A model generated the notes under the pieces. It was not told where the DNA came from. It searched no databases and worked only from the letters and a program-made list of their open reading frames with translations. The position numbers and the translations under genes were made by a program. Below are positions 27,095 to 36,058 of a stretch of DNA of 64,000 bases, one piece after another. Each line of letters begins with the position of its first letter. The stretch's first letter is position 1. The DNA is from Listeria_A hofi (GTDB lineage: Bacteria; Bacillota; Bacilli; Lactobacillales; Listeriaceae): the NCBI RefSeq assembly GCF_963575615.1, contig NZ_CAUYTL010000001.1, forward strand, positions 186,001 to 250,000. Direction: 5' to 3'.

Positions 27095-27505
27095 TGCAGA
27101 TAAGTTAAACGACCAGCCAACACCATATTTATCTGTTAACTGACCAAATTTCTCAGACCAAAATGTTTTTTGAAGTGGCATAATCTTCGTTGCACCATCA
27201 GATAGAGCCTCGAAATAACGTGTTAATTTCTCCGCATCATTCGTATCCAAAACAAGTGTCACATTATTTCCAGGAATAAACTCCATAAAATCGGGCGTAT
27301 CCGAGAACATAACCGTGTCGCCTTCAATTTGAATACTTGCATTCATTACTAATCCTTTTGTTTTCTCATCCATTTCAGGTCCATCTTCCTCATGAATTGA
27401 ACCGTATGTCATTAAATCTGTACAAGTCGAGCCAAATATTTCCCCATAGAAATCTAACGCCTCACGTACCTGATCCTTCATATTAATATAAATACCCAAT
27501 GTCAT
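27092..27505 (-). CDS. PhnB-like VOC (glyoxalase-fold) protein
   Basis: This 137-residue protein has the two-repeat VOC fold of the PhnB/YhhA type: GIYINMKDQVREALDFYGEIFG at the start, NASIQIEGDTVMFSDTPD in the middle and FWSEKFGQLTDKYGVGWSF at the end. Such proteins resemble 3-demethylubiquinone methyltransferase-like sequences and often have no known substrate. AGGAA precedes the ATG. It is a single gene, ending at the shared terminator. Metal-binding residues cannot be assigned with confidence. Confidence 0.82.
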   Translation of the reverse strand: MTLGIYINMKDQVREALDFYGEIFGSTCTDLMTYGSIHEEDGPEMDEKTKGLVMNASIQIEGDTVMFSDTPDFMEFIPGNNVTLVLDTNDAEKLTRYFEALSDGATKIMPLQKTFWSEKFGQLTDKYGVGWSFNLSA

Positions 27506-27587
27506 TTTTGTTCCTACTTTCTTTTTTAGTTTATAACGCTTTCATTCAAGGCAATTGTACCACGCCATTAAATAAAAGAGTACTCAT

Positions 27588-28250
27588 TCATTTTTCGCTT
27601 ATCGTTGCCAAGTTGATTAAACGCGTCTCCACATCGAAGCGATAGCGTTCTGCAAGAGCTTCTACTTCTAAAATACGAATCATTTCCTCTTGCGTCCCTA
27701 AGCCGTGAAGAATGTTTTCATGACAAAATGCCACCGTTACTAAATCATCCGGTCGTTCGATGCATTCAACCTGATCCCCAAGGCAAATTTCACCGACCTC
27801 AATCGTACGGCATAAATATCCAGTATAGCCAGTATTTCTAACCTCTTTGAATAATTCAGACAAATCATTTCGCTTCCCGATAGTAGCACATGGATTACGA
27901 GCTTCCGTCACTTGGATAATGGCCTGGCCGATTCTAAACACATCGCCAATGCACACATCTTTTTCTAACATTCCTGTTACTGTCAAGTTTTCACCAAACG
28001 CAGCCGGTGGTAGCTCGATTCCAAACTGCTCATTCCATCGTTCATAATGTTCAGCAGGATAAATACAAACCGTCCGATCTACTCCCCCATGATGTTTCAA
28101 GTCATATTGCCCATCATTTTCAAAGCCATACTGCGTTAACATTGCTTTTTCTACTGGTTGCTTTACAATCCCCGTCATCATCGACCTTTTACGACCAACT
28201 GCCATCTCTTTCGGCTTGCCAATTGCAAGTCCCACAATTTTCCCGTTCAT
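27588..28250 (-). CDS. MOSC-domain protein (YiiM-like)
   Basis: The 220-residue protein is a MOSC domain protein of the YiiM type, related to molybdenum-cofactor sulfurases. It shows KHHGGVDRTVCIYPAEHYERW near residue 52, FGENLTVTGM near residue 83, and the conserved cysteine in ARNPCATIGKR near residue 118. In Escherichia coli YiiM uses Moco to detoxify hydroxylated purines. AGGGGTG lies before the ATG. It appears to be a single gene. Function here is inferred from the family only. Confidence 0.85.
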   Translation of the reverse strand: MNGKIVGLAIGKPKEMAVGRKRSMMTGIVKQPVEKAMLTQYGFENDGQYDLKHHGGVDRTVCIYPAEHYERWNEQFGIELPPAAFGENLTVTGMLEKDVCIGDVFRIGQAIIQVTEARNPCATIGKRNDLSELFKEVRNTGYTGYLCRTIEVGEICLGDQVECIERPDDLVTVAFCHENILHGLGTQEEMIRILEVEALAERYRFDVETRLINLATISEK

Positions 28251-28282
28251 GCATTCACCCCTCTGATGCTTTCAATTTAACA

Positions 28283-28320
28283 AAAAAACGCCGAACTTTC
28301 AAGCTCTGGCGTCCTTTTTT
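28283..28320. terminator. Bidirectional terminator after the copper operon
   Basis: ACGCC (28288-28292) pairs with GGCGT (28308-28312), extended by an inner AACTT/AAG stem, with seven A upstream and six T downstream. Confidence 0.8.
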
Positions 28321-28649
28321 TATATTTTATTCATAGCAACCTTCACAATTCTGACAACTATCCAAATAAAGATAATAACATTCACAACCACAATAACAAA
28401 TATCATGAACAAGGCGATGAATGTAGTTCCCGAGTCATCTCCCGTTGAAAAACCATATAATCCAATAATTATTAGGAATAAAACGTTCAGCACAGTGGGA
28501 ACTAAATCCACCAATAAAACTGTTTTTGCATGTTTTTTTACATACTCTGATTTCACGAAAATCCATACTATTGCCGGGAAAATGATTGGCAAAAAGAAAT
28601 GGCTAGCGTAGGAAAGTATCACTAAAATTTTATCATTTTTCAAACACAT
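28320..28649 (-). CDS. DUF4870-like small membrane protein
   Basis: The 109-residue protein has three hydrophobic segments (about 9-31, 44-66 and 75-100) and the sequence LSYASHFFLPIIFPAIVWI typical of DUF4870 proteins, whose function is unknown. The ATG at 28649 has AAAGGA five bases upstream; a TTG just before it is less likely. It follows the YcnI-like gene by 12 bp on the same strand and ends at a terminator, so it seems to be the last gene of the copper operon. A link to copper is inference from position. Confidence 0.7.
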   Translation of the reverse strand: MCLKNDKILVILSYASHFFLPIIFPAIVWIFVKSEYVKKHAKTVLLVDLVPTVLNVLFLIIIGLYGFSTGDDSGTTFIALFMIFVIVVVNVIIFIWIVVRIVKVAMNKI

Positions 28650-28661
28650 CAAGTCCTTTCA

Positions 28662-29276
28662 TTATTTCCTGCGTTTCATGGCGAACGTCCAGATAGCTAT
28701 AATAAGTGCCAAAACAGCTATACTTAGCGAAACCCATTGCATCACTGATGGGCTGTTATTATTCTCACTACCTTGGCTTTTTTCCGTCGTTGCTTTTTTC
28801 CCATGTGAATCAGTAGCGCTATCTGATACAGCCTTTGAAATTGTTGTCGTCGCATGTGGATAATCCGCGTCTTCGTTGCCAGTCCATTCTACTATCGATC
28901 CGTCTTGGTAGTATTGATATGCATTCCACTCTATCTCTCCAGCTTTTTCAGGGTTTTGTGCAACAAAGCTAAACCGTTGAAACTGGCCCTTCTGAATACC
29001 ACCATTTGTCGCCGTCCAAGTCACTGTACTATCTGTTTTATTCACCACAACATTCCAACCAGGAACAGGCTCATAAGATTGAAAATCAACACCCGTGGGC
29101 ACTTTTACAACAACCTTTACCGTTGCACTTTCTTTTTCCACTGGTACTTTCACCGTATAAGTCTCCCAAGCTCCCGTCGTCGATTCTGTAGGCGCAACTG
29201 TTACGTGCGCACTAGCCAGCACAGGCGAAACGGCCAATATCACTCCTGCTAGTAACAAAGACACCATTTTCTTCAT
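28662..29276 (-). CDS. YcnI-like copper-binding surface protein (DUF1775)
   Basis: The 204-residue precursor has a Sec signal peptide ending ASA, so the mature protein would begin with His-Val-Thr-Val-Ala-Pro. The N-terminal histidine is the known Cu(II) ligand of YcnI/DUF1775 proteins, together with a tryptophan-containing site. The domain spans about residues 25-155 (VTWTATNG, FRFSFVAQNP-like strands), followed by a linker and a C-terminal membrane anchor (about 180-200) with a KRRK tail. The ATG at 29276 is preceded by GGAG. It follows the CopCD gene by 17 bp, as in Bacillus ycnJ-ycnI. Confidence 0.9.
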   Translation of the reverse strand: MKKMVSLLLAGVILAVSPVLASAHVTVAPTESTTGAWETYTVKVPVEKESATVKVVVKVPTGVDFQSYEPVPGWNVVVNKTDSTVTWTATNGGIQKGQFQRFSFVAQNPEKAGEIEWNAYQYYQDGSIVEWTGNEDADYPHATTTISKAVSDSATDSHGKKATTEKSQGSENNNSPSVMQWVSLSIAVLALIIAIWTFAMKRRK

Positions 29277-29293
29277 TCTATTTCCCAACTCCT

Positions 29294-30892
29294 TCATTGT
29301 TTTAATTGCATTGTAAAGGCTTTATCAATCTCTGAAAAATCCTTCGTAAGCGCGTGAACCTTTATTTCCCAGCGCCCAGTCGCGTTCAAATACAAACCAT
29401 TGGCTACATACTCATTTTGCTCATTTTTCAGCGCCTCAAATTCAGCCGCCTTTCCCCCACCAGATGGAGCTACCGTTAATGTTACCTTCTGAAAATCCGT
29501 CCGAACCTGGCCATCCTGATCCGTAAACACAACAAGAAAAGTATTATCTCCAACGACCGCTGGGGCAATTTTCAGAGAAACAAACCCTGATTCCGTCACA
29601 ACTCTTTTCGAGAAAGATTCTGGTGGCGCTGGCGGCGGTGTCTGCACATTCGTCAAAAATGCCGCAACCCCAAGAATAATCAGACCAATTCCAAATTCGG
29701 CTACAATTGTTTTAGCCGATATCATTTTACCAGTTTGTCGCATGTACAAATAATGAATGAAGCCAAGTGCCCCCATCACTAGAAACAGCGCAATTTTCAC
29801 CAAAATAAGCTTCCCATATAACGTCGTAAATAGTTTTGCCATCGAACCTAGATTCATTACACTCATGAGCAATCCGCTCACGATAATCAGTCCCACAAAA
29901 CTCGCCGCCAATGGGCTAAACCGGTTCCAGACAGCCGCTACACCCGGTTGTTTTGACATAAGTATAAATAGTACCACGATGCCGCCAACCCAAGCCGAGG
30001 CACTCACAAGGTGTAAAAAATCCATTGGAATCGCAACTGCCTTATCAGGACTTCCCGCAGCATGCCCTTGTGATGCCTTCGCAAATAATAATACCATAAA
30101 AAAGACAAGCGGTACTAACCACAACCAGATTTTATCCATCCTATTTTTCCGGAAAATAAAAAGTAAACTAATCATCAAAATGAATAAACTCACCACTTGA
30201 ATCAGCCATAGGTGACCAATTCCAGAAGTTCGAACCAACTGACCCATCGTTGCAAAATCCCAACCGCTCCCACCTGTATAAATATGCACTTGTAGTGGTA
30301 AAAATAATAACAGGCCCAAAACGAGTAATCCTAGTCCAACTCGCAATATACGAATCGTTCTTTGACGCAATACGGCGCTAATCTCCATTCTATTCAACGC
30401 CAAGAAAAATAATAAGATACCTGCTACTAAACTGAAGCCTATGTACAAAATAACTTTTACAATCGTGCTTGGCCATGACGATATTGTATTTGTAGTAACC
30501 TTTGTAAAGCTTTTATTCGTATCACCAACCTTAAATGAAATAACACCAGAAACAGGATGCCCATCAGCCGATACAACTCTCCATTCCGCACTATACACAT
30601 CATCAGGTAAATTTTTTAACAAACCAATTTCAACCACATGGTCATTCTCCGGATTAAGAGATGCTGACCCTTTCTCGACACGCTTTCCTTCCGAATTTCT
30701 AACAATCACAGAAGGATATTCATTTTGAATCATCTCCGTAAATGTTAGCACCACTTTTTCCGGTGCCTTAGTAACCGTCGATTGATCCTCGGGCGTCGAA
30801 CTTTGCAAATAAGCGTGCGCCTCAGCAACTGTAGTTGGCATTAAAAATAAACACATCGCAATAACCAAGCCAATGCACCAAAATCGCTTCAT
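29294..30892 (-). CDS. CopC-CopD fusion copper protein (YcnJ-like)
   Basis: This 532-residue protein is thought to import copper. A signal peptide ends at AEA, and the mature protein starts with His-Ala-Tyr, giving the CopC Cu(II) site together with the Asp-Gly-His of SADGHPVSG near residue 118. The CopC domain (about 27-128) is followed by eight membrane helices of the CopD domain (about 145-430) and a C-terminal extracellular YtkA-like domain (about 440-530). The ATG at 30892 has GGAAGG about nine bases upstream. No CsoR- or YcnK-type regulator is next to it. Confidence 0.9.
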   Translation of the reverse strand: MKRFWCIGLVIAMCLFLMPTTVAEAHAYLQSSTPEDQSTVTKAPEKVVLTFTEMIQNEYPSVIVRNSEGKRVEKGSASLNPENDHVVEIGLLKNLPDDVYSAEWRVVSADGHPVSGVISFKVGDTNKSFTKVTTNTISSWPSTIVKVILYIGFSLVAGILLFFLALNRMEISAVLRQRTIRILRVGLGLLVLGLLLFLPLQVHIYTGGSGWDFATMGQLVRTSGIGHLWLIQVVSLFILMISLLFIFRKNRMDKIWLWLVPLVFFMVLLFAKASQGHAAGSPDKAVAIPMDFLHLVSASAWVGGIVVLFILMSKQPGVAAVWNRFSPLAASFVGLIIVSGLLMSVMNLGSMAKLFTTLYGKLILVKIALFLVMGALGFIHYLYMRQTGKMISAKTIVAEFGIGLIILGVAAFLTNVQTPPPAPPESFSKRVVTESGFVSLKIAPAVVGDNTFLVVFTDQDGQVRTDFQKVTLTVAPSGGGKAAEFEALKNEQNEYVANGLYLNATGRWEIKVHALTKDFSEIDKAFTMQLKQ

Positions 30893-30970
30893 CCTTTCAT
30901 ACACCTTCCTTTCACCATCTATTCTCTACGATACCATGCGATTCACCTTTACGACATTAATTTGCTTCAT

Positions 30971-31000
30971 AAAAAATGGAGAGCCTCATCTGAGACTCCC
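30971..31000 (-). terminator. Terminator of the WxL operon
   Basis: On the minus strand GGGAGTCTCA pairs with TGAGGCTCTCC around two bases, followed by ATTTTTT, 68 bases downstream of the WxL gene stop. Confidence 0.82.
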
Positions 31001-31067
31001 ACTAAACTTCTCCACTCCAAAATTCGTGTGTACGCGGCACGAATTTAGATTTATTGAAGTTACCTAT

Positions 31068-31733
31068 TTAATTAGATGGATCGGCAACAATATTCCAATT
31101 AAGGGATGCTTTATATTCTCCTGCCCTTGCATCAATTGGAATCACTAGCGCAACACCTTCTGTCCCGCCAAGCAAAATAGAGTTTGAACCCATGCCACCT
31201 TCTTCATCAGCCTTTGCAATATCAATTTCATCTCCATCACCATGAAGACTTCCACCAGCTGTTTTAATTTTCTCGTCTGCTCCATTATATACAGGCTTAA
31301 ACTGTAATTCAGCACCTTCTACTAACTCGCCAGTTTGCGATACTTTAAGTGTCCAGCCTTCACCAGTTCCACGTAAATCAGCTACGTTAATAAAAGCGGG
31401 TATCTCAGTATCACCAATAGCATCCGCTTTCGAAAAAATCTTCTCTTCCCTACCTGTTAGCGTATGATTATCAAACTTCAAGTCCGATACATAGTTGATA
31501 CGTAGCGGGCCTTCAATCGGATTTGTGGGTACCTCCGGAATCTCTGGCAATTCCGGATCAACCGGATTAACAATTGGCGGATCTACAATTCCAGTCCCAG
31601 GCAATACATTCACCGTAGCCTCACTTGTTGCATTGTCTGCTCCGTCAAATTCTGCGGCACCAACACCCGCCGTGTACGCGCTAATCGTAACTCCAAAAGT
31701 CGCTAACCCAACCATCATCTTGTTTTGCTTCAT
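31068..31733 (-). CDS. WxL-domain surface protein
   Basis: WxL proteins bind peptidoglycan non-covalently through a C-terminal domain. The 221-residue precursor has a signal peptide (MMVGLATFGVTISAYTAG, ending GVGA), a proline-rich stretch (PPIVNPVDPELPEIPEVP, about 52-70) and the WxL domain with the first motif GWTLKVSQ near residue 127 and the second YKASLNWNI near residue 210. It is the last gene of the operon, four bases after the small LPXTG protein. It resembles the CscB type of Csc clusters. Confidence 0.92.
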   Translation of the reverse strand: MKQNKMMVGLATFGVTISAYTAGVGAAEFDGADNATSEATVNVLPGTGIVDPPIVNPVDPELPEIPEVPTNPIEGPLRINYVSDLKFDNHTLTGREEKIFSKADAIGDTEIPAFINVADLRGTGEGWTLKVSQTGELVEGAELQFKPVYNGADEKIKTAGGSLHGDGDEIDIAKADEEGGMGSNSILLGGTEGVALVIPIDARAGEYKASLNWNIVADPSN

Positions 31734-31736
31734 TAT

Positions 31737-32045
31737 CTAATTAACCTCTTTCATTCTTTTATTTCCTATTTTCACCAAAGATATAAAACTGAATAAAATT
31801 AATATTCCGCCTATAATATATGAAAAAACAGAATTATTTGTATCTCCAGTTACAGGTAGTCGTATATCGTTCCTTGGAATTTCTCTTGGCTTCTTTATCT
31901 CTTGTTTTGGCTGTTCCAAAATACGTATATTAACATCCGATTTACCTGCGCTTGCTTCTACATATTGATGACCTAAAATTCCGAGTGAAACCATAATCAC
32001 AAACAGCATACCTATGCAAATACTCGAAATTCTTCGTCTAATCAA
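31737..32045 (-). CDS. Small LPXTG-anchored protein of the WxL operon
   Basis: The 102-residue product has an N-terminal signal peptide (ISSICIGMLFVIMVSLGILG), a short mature part (about 32-60) and a complete sortase signal: LPVTG near residue 63, a hydrophobic stretch and the basic tail KIGNKRMKEVN. It matches the small CscD-type component of WxL clusters. Translation starts at a TTG with GGAGGT six bases upstream, and the start overlaps the end of the preceding small gene by four bases. Confidence 0.88.
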   Translation of the reverse strand: MIRRRISSICIGMLFVIMVSLGILGHQYVEASAGKSDVNIRILEQPKQEIKKPREIPRNDIRLPVTGDTNNSVFSYIIGGILILFSFISLVKIGNKRMKEVN

Positions 32046-32236
32046 AAGCTCACCTCCCTTCCTGCTAATTGTTCAGCAATATAAGAGCCCTGTTCCGTAA
32101 ATCCTTTAAAAACCACATACTCATCGTGAAACTCCGCCTCAATTAAACCGATAAAATCTAAACAAACCATCTGATCATACACCTCGCCTCTGAATGTCTG
32201 CTCTTGCTTATCATGTAAAAATAAGAATCCATTCAT
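32042..32236 (-). CDS. Unrecognised 64-residue protein in the WxL operon
   Basis: I do not recognise this gene. From the ATG at 32236 it encodes 64 residues, MNGFLFLHDKQEQTFRGEVY onward, acidic and without a signal peptide or membrane helix, so it is probably cytoplasmic. GGAGTAGG lies about eight bases upstream; the frame extends further up to 32278 but that part is inside the previous gene's end. It overlaps the LPXTG gene by four bases and follows the 70-residue gene by eight, so it is embedded in the operon. Confidence 0.65.
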   Translation of the reverse strand: MNGFLFLHDKQEQTFRGEVYDQMVCLDFIGLIEAEFHDEYVVFKGFTEQGSYIAEQLAGREVSF

Positions 32237-32244
32237 CGTTGCAC

Positions 32245-32457
32245 CTACTCCGGTCTCAAATATAGTCCAACATCCCATTCATCAATGTTCCTGACCTTCA
32301 CCGCATCAAAATGCTGAAACTTCTTTTCTAAAATTTGTCGCGGGTTCAAATCTCCATGATCGTGCACAGCAATCCAACGATTATGACACTGATTCCGCCA
32401 ATCTGTAAATTCTACCTGAAAAATAGCAATATCATCAAAATGGTTGTCAACTCTCAT
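32245..32457 (-). CDS. Unrecognised 70-residue protein in the WxL operon
   Basis: I do not recognise this gene. From the ATG at 32457 (MRVDNHFDDIAIFQVEF) it encodes 70 residues, rich in Asp, His and Trp, with no signal peptide. GAGGAG lies eight bases upstream, inside the end of the DUF916 gene, which it overlaps by 11 bases. The three tryptophans and the motif HDHGDLNPRQILEKKF stand out. The tight packing and good ribosome site argue that it is real. Confidence 0.62.
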   Translation of the reverse strand: MRVDNHFDDIAIFQVEFTDWRNQCHNRWIAVHDHGDLNPRQILEKKFQHFDAVKVRNIDEWDVGLYLRPE

Positions 32458-33481
32458 TTTCTTCACTCCTCGATTTTATTTCTAACTTTTTCTTCGTCAC
32501 GCGTTGTCTCCAAAACATGAAAATGACAAGTCCTAATAAAATGACAATCGCTACAATAAAGCCCACCGTTGACCAGCCGCCCTTGTCTAAATCCAAAGCC
32601 GTATCATTTAAGTCATTTGCCGTTTCCTTATCTATTTTAAAATCCCGTTCCCAAGACCACGTATCTTTTCCAGACGTAGCTGTCATTTTCAAGGTATAAT
32701 TGCCAGGCTTTAACGGCTGATTTCGTGTGTGGATCGCATAGTCAAAATTCGAGTTGGGGGCCATTCTCAGTTTTTCTGACTTCTGCTCAAATAATATTTT
32801 ACTACCATTTTCGCGGTAAACCTCGGATTTAATCGCTAAATCTCGCAAAATCATCGCCTGATCATTTTGCAAATTTGCCATAATTTTATTGCGATAATTT
32901 TGTTGACCTGCCTTGATTTCACCTAAGTTTAAATTCGATTTGACCAGCGTATCGTTTTGCGAAAGCACAGCTCCAATCGTATATGAAAAGCGATTCTGCA
33001 ATTTTCCAGTAGCATTAGCATTTTCCTCTGACTCCTTTTCCGAAAAAACGAGTCCACCTAAAATCACGCCATCCATTTTTTCATTCGGCATTTTCACATT
33101 TATTTTAGCCAAGGCTTTCGATTTTGCCTTCACCGTTATTTCCTTCGTCAAAACTTCTGAAATCCTCCCAAAACCATGTTGCAATGATTTATCAGCTGGC
33201 TTATCCGTAGCATTATAATCTACAATACCGTTGCCGTTCGTGAAGGCCGAATTCGCTGCCACTACAATCGTTATATCCTTTCCCGTCGCATTATGAAGCG
33301 CCACTTCCAACACTTGTTGCTGGCCTTGCTTCATTTTCAAATCAAAATAACTCGTCGCCTTACCCTGCTGATTTTTTGGTAAAACTGCCTTTACAGAAAA
33401 AGCTGGCTCCTCAGCCAAAGCCGGAATCTTCATCACGTTAATACCTATAATACATAATAATACTATTACCAATTTTTTCAT
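32447..33481 (-). CDS. DUF916/DUF3324 protein of the WxL cluster
   Basis: This CscA-type membrane protein is a constant partner of WxL genes and is thought to help bind or display WxL proteins at the surface. The 344-residue precursor has a signal peptide ending ALA, a DUF916 domain (about 27-150, FSVKAVLPKNQQGKATSYFDL), a DUF3324 domain (about 160-300, RNKIMANLQNDQAMILRDL), a membrane helix (about 307-328) and a basic tail. GGAGG lies eight bases before the ATG. It is the first structural gene after the Mga-like regulator, 18 bp away. Confidence 0.92.
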   Translation of the reverse strand: MKKLVIVLLCIIGINVMKIPALAEEPAFSVKAVLPKNQQGKATSYFDLKMKQGQQQVLEVALHNATGKDITIVVAANSAFTNGNGIVDYNATDKPADKSLQHGFGRISEVLTKEITVKAKSKALAKINVKMPNEKMDGVILGGLVFSEKESEENANATGKLQNRFSYTIGAVLSQNDTLVKSNLNLGEIKAGQQNYRNKIMANLQNDQAMILRDLAIKSEVYRENGSKILFEQKSEKLRMAPNSNFDYAIHTRNQPLKPGNYTLKMTATSGKDTWSWERDFKIDKETANDLNDTALDLDKGGWSTVGFIVAIVILLGLVIFMFWRQRVTKKKLEIKSRSEENES

Positions 33482-33499
33482 TTATATTCCTCCATCATT

Positions 33500-35041
33500 T
33501 TATCCTGTTATCAAATTCTCGCTGTAGGCATCGTATGTCATATGCATAATATCAGAAGGCATATCCACAATCAGCTTATTAATGAATTCAAGCTCCCGAA
33601 CTGTTGGAAATGGGGAAATGCGTAATGATAGACAATTATTCAGATTTTCCTCAATATCATAATTATGCAAAAATATATCCACACCTCGCTCCTGAATCGC
33701 CTCTTCCGTAATCTCTTCATTAAAAAGAAAATCATACTTCACACCGTGCGGTATATGCTGCCTCACTCGCGTCATTAAGTAGTTCATATAGGTTGACTCT
33801 CCCGAAAATGAAAACAAAATCTTCTTATTTCGATAATTCTCTTCCCCACGATACGCACAAGTTAACATTGTTAGACTCACCGCCACATCTTCCCGATACG
33901 CAATTGGCAAGCCCTTCACATGTTTATTTTGCGTCAGTTGATTTAGCCAATAGCGATACGTATATGGATATTCTGATTTCGTATACACATTTAGCTCATA
34001 CGAATTTTTTTGAAAAACAGCTGTTATTTGCGTTAAAAGAGCAAGGTTTTCTGTAAAAGCGATAAAGCTCGTATGTGCATGTTCCAATTTTCGATCTGGT
34101 ATGCCTAAATGCTTCAAGTGTTTTCCGTCAAACAAGTCCTCATATATTTTCACACAAGAATTCTCCCGACGCATCCGAAAATGTTTGCCATCATTCAATT
34201 TATAAACAACGCTATCCAAACAAATAATGTATGCATACACCATTTCATCATCTGGAATATTGCCAAATTCAAAATTCGTCATCAATTCACTCTCATACAG
34301 CTGCTGAAAAACCTGAAAGCTCTTTTTATTTAAAACTTCCTCTTTTAACTTTGCATTTAGCTTAATATAATTCCTGTTTTCTATTCGCTGTGTAATAACT
34401 CCCAACCAAGAAACAACACGGTGATAATCCAAGTGCAAAACTCGATTTAGGCGATCTTCCGCTTTTTCTAACATCTTCTTATAAAATACCGAAATTGCCT
34501 TCTTATCCTCAGCTCTTGCTGACATCACATCGGTTTGTTTCCGCTGATTCAAATAATTAAAATAAAAACAACGAATATCGCTTTCCTTCCCGCCAAGCTG
34601 AAGCGGGGCCGTCTCCAAATGTAACTTGTACGGCTTAATAATATTCACAAGTGTATTCGTATATCGGCGTAAAGTCATTTCAGAAATCCACAACTTCTCA
34701 CTCCACTGCGCCACTGAAAAATGCTCTCCACGAAACATCGCATCCAAAATTTGAAACAACGGACTGTTGCCGATAAAACTTTGGATAAAGTCGCTGATAG
34801 AGAAAGTCGCCTTCCATTCTAATAAAATACTCTTATTACCAATATTGGCAAGCCACACACCGTCTGGGAATACATCTTCTAGAATTTCTAAGTCTTTCTT
34901 CAATGTTTTTATACTGACATTAACAACATCTGCTAGTTCCTCGATTGTGCTTGGATGGCGAGACTTTACAAGATAGTCTAACAAAATAACTAATCGCTTA
35001 TTCTTTTTATCTGTCAGCAAATCTAAATATAATTTGTTCAT
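33500..35041 (-). CDS. Mga-like transcriptional regulator
   Basis: The 513-residue protein has two N-terminal helix-turn-helix regions, about residues 30-55 (TIEELADVVNVSIKTLKKDL) and 108-130 (SVAQWSEKLWISEMTLRRY), followed by PRD-like helical segments and an EIIB-like C-terminus. This is the Mga/AtxA family layout; these regulators often respond to phosphotransferase-system phosphorylation of PRD histidines. GAGGAG lies before the ATG. It is the first gene of the WxL operon and is the likely activator of that operon. Confidence 0.88.
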   Translation of the reverse strand: MNKLYLDLLTDKKNKRLVILLDYLVKSRHPSTIEELADVVNVSIKTLKKDLEILEDVFPDGVWLANIGNKSILLEWKATFSISDFIQSFIGNSPLFQILDAMFRGEHFSVAQWSEKLWISEMTLRRYTNTLVNIIKPYKLHLETAPLQLGGKESDIRCFYFNYLNQRKQTDVMSARAEDKKAISVFYKKMLEKAEDRLNRVLHLDYHRVVSWLGVITQRIENRNYIKLNAKLKEEVLNKKSFQVFQQLYESELMTNFEFGNIPDDEMVYAYIICLDSVVYKLNDGKHFRMRRENSCVKIYEDLFDGKHLKHLGIPDRKLEHAHTSFIAFTENLALLTQITAVFQKNSYELNVYTKSEYPYTYRYWLNQLTQNKHVKGLPIAYREDVAVSLTMLTCAYRGEENYRNKKILFSFSGESTYMNYLMTRVRQHIPHGVKYDFLFNEEITEEAIQERGVDIFLHNYDIEENLNNCLSLRISPFPTVRELEFINKLIVDMPSDIMHMTYDAYSENLITG

Positions 35042-35184
35042 TTTTTTCTCCTCCTCGCAAGAACCTTATTATTTCATTTTTTAGGTATGTTTTTCAATAA
35101 CTTTTTTTTCTTCATTTTGGAATAAAGCTATGCTTGTGCTCATCATCACTTACCATCATTTGTTCTTTATACCATAAAACTGGA

Positions 35185-35240
35185 CAAAATAAAACTGGAA
35201 CAGCGAGGACATACATGCATATCCTAACCATTCCAGTCTT
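35185..35240 (-). terminator. Terminator downstream of nagR
   Basis: On the minus strand ACTGGAA (35237-35231) pairs with TTCCAGT (35200-35194), with an inner AGGA/TCCT stem, followed by TTTATTTTG. It begins at the nagR stop codon. Confidence 0.83.
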
Positions 35241-35963
35241 TTATTGTTTCACTCGCGCTACAAATTGAAAACGATTTCCAACATATTGCGAACGTGTAAA
35301 TTCAAACGGACTACCGTCTTGTAAAAAGGTAATTTGACGTAATTTCATCACCGGTGAGCCAAGCTTTACATCCAAATATGGCGCCACTTTTTCAGAGACA
35401 AGACCAGCTTCCATAATTTGTTCTGCCTCTCCGATATTCTGACCCAATTTTGATAAAATGGCCTCATAAAGCGAATCCATAATATCCTCTTTGTTCAGTA
35501 AAGAAGCAATGTTTTCAGGCACAACAACGACTTCAAACAAAATCGGTATTTTATCGCCGTAACGTATTCGCTCAATCCGCATCACATTACTATTCTCGGA
35601 CAACTGCAACGCCTCACGTTCTTGTGTACTGGCAGGCCTAATACCATAAGACACAATCCGCGACGATGGCGTCTTCCCCTCATGAATCATCAAATTCGTG
35701 AAACTCGTAACCGCTTCTAAATGCTCTGTCATTTTTTTCTCGGCAATGTATGTCCCAGCTCCCACACGGCGCTGCAAAATTGTATCATCTACAAGCCCTT
35801 GAATCGCTTGGCGCACTGTCATTCGGCTTACATGAAACATCTCGGCTAACTGTCGCTCAGCTGGAATTGCCTTACCTACTTGCCACGTACCATCTTCAAT
35901 TTTCTGCTTAATTTCACCCTGGATTTGAATATAAATCGGTATCCCAGAAGACTTATCTATCAT
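35241..35963 (-). CDS. nagR: NagR (YvoA/DasR-type) GntR-family regulator
   Basis: NagR represses GlcNAc-use genes and is released by amino-sugar phosphates. The 240-residue protein has a GntR winged helix (about residues 8-72, PAERQLAEMFHVSRMTVRQA) and a UTRA effector domain (about 90-235). The ATG at 35963 (MIDKSSGIPIYIQIQ) has AGAAGGTG upstream; the frame up to 36014 lacks a ribosome site. It is third in nagA-nagB-nagR, but a hairpin terminator separates it from nagB. A NagR-like operator lies upstream of nagA. Confidence 0.93.
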   Translation of the reverse strand: MIDKSSGIPIYIQIQGEIKQKIEDGTWQVGKAIPAERQLAEMFHVSRMTVRQAIQGLVDDTILQRRVGAGTYIAEKKMTEHLEAVTSFTNLMIHEGKTPSSRIVSYGIRPASTQEREALQLSENSNVMRIERIRYGDKIPILFEVVVVPENIASLLNKEDIMDSLYEAILSKLGQNIGEAEQIMEAGLVSEKVAPYLDVKLGSPVMKLRQITFLQDGSPFEFTRSQYVGNRFQFVARVKQ

Positions 35964-36007
35964 TTTATTTACACCTTCTTTTTTGTAGAAGTGAAGTATA
36001 ACATAAA

Positions 36008-36048
36008 ACCCCAAGCTACGCCATTCTGTGAACGATTTAGCTTGGGGT
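36008..36048 (-). terminator. Hairpin between nagB and nagR
   Basis: ACCCCAAGCTA (36008-36018) pairs perfectly with TAGCTTGGGGT (36038-36048). On the minus strand TTTTATG follows, so it is a terminator that could make nagR expression lower than nagAB. Confidence 0.85.
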
Positions 36049-36058
36049 CATCATTACT

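Noticed and set aside
29757..30200. 147-codon plus-strand frame opposite the CopCD gene
   Set aside because: Mirror of the membrane helices of CopD; no start site.
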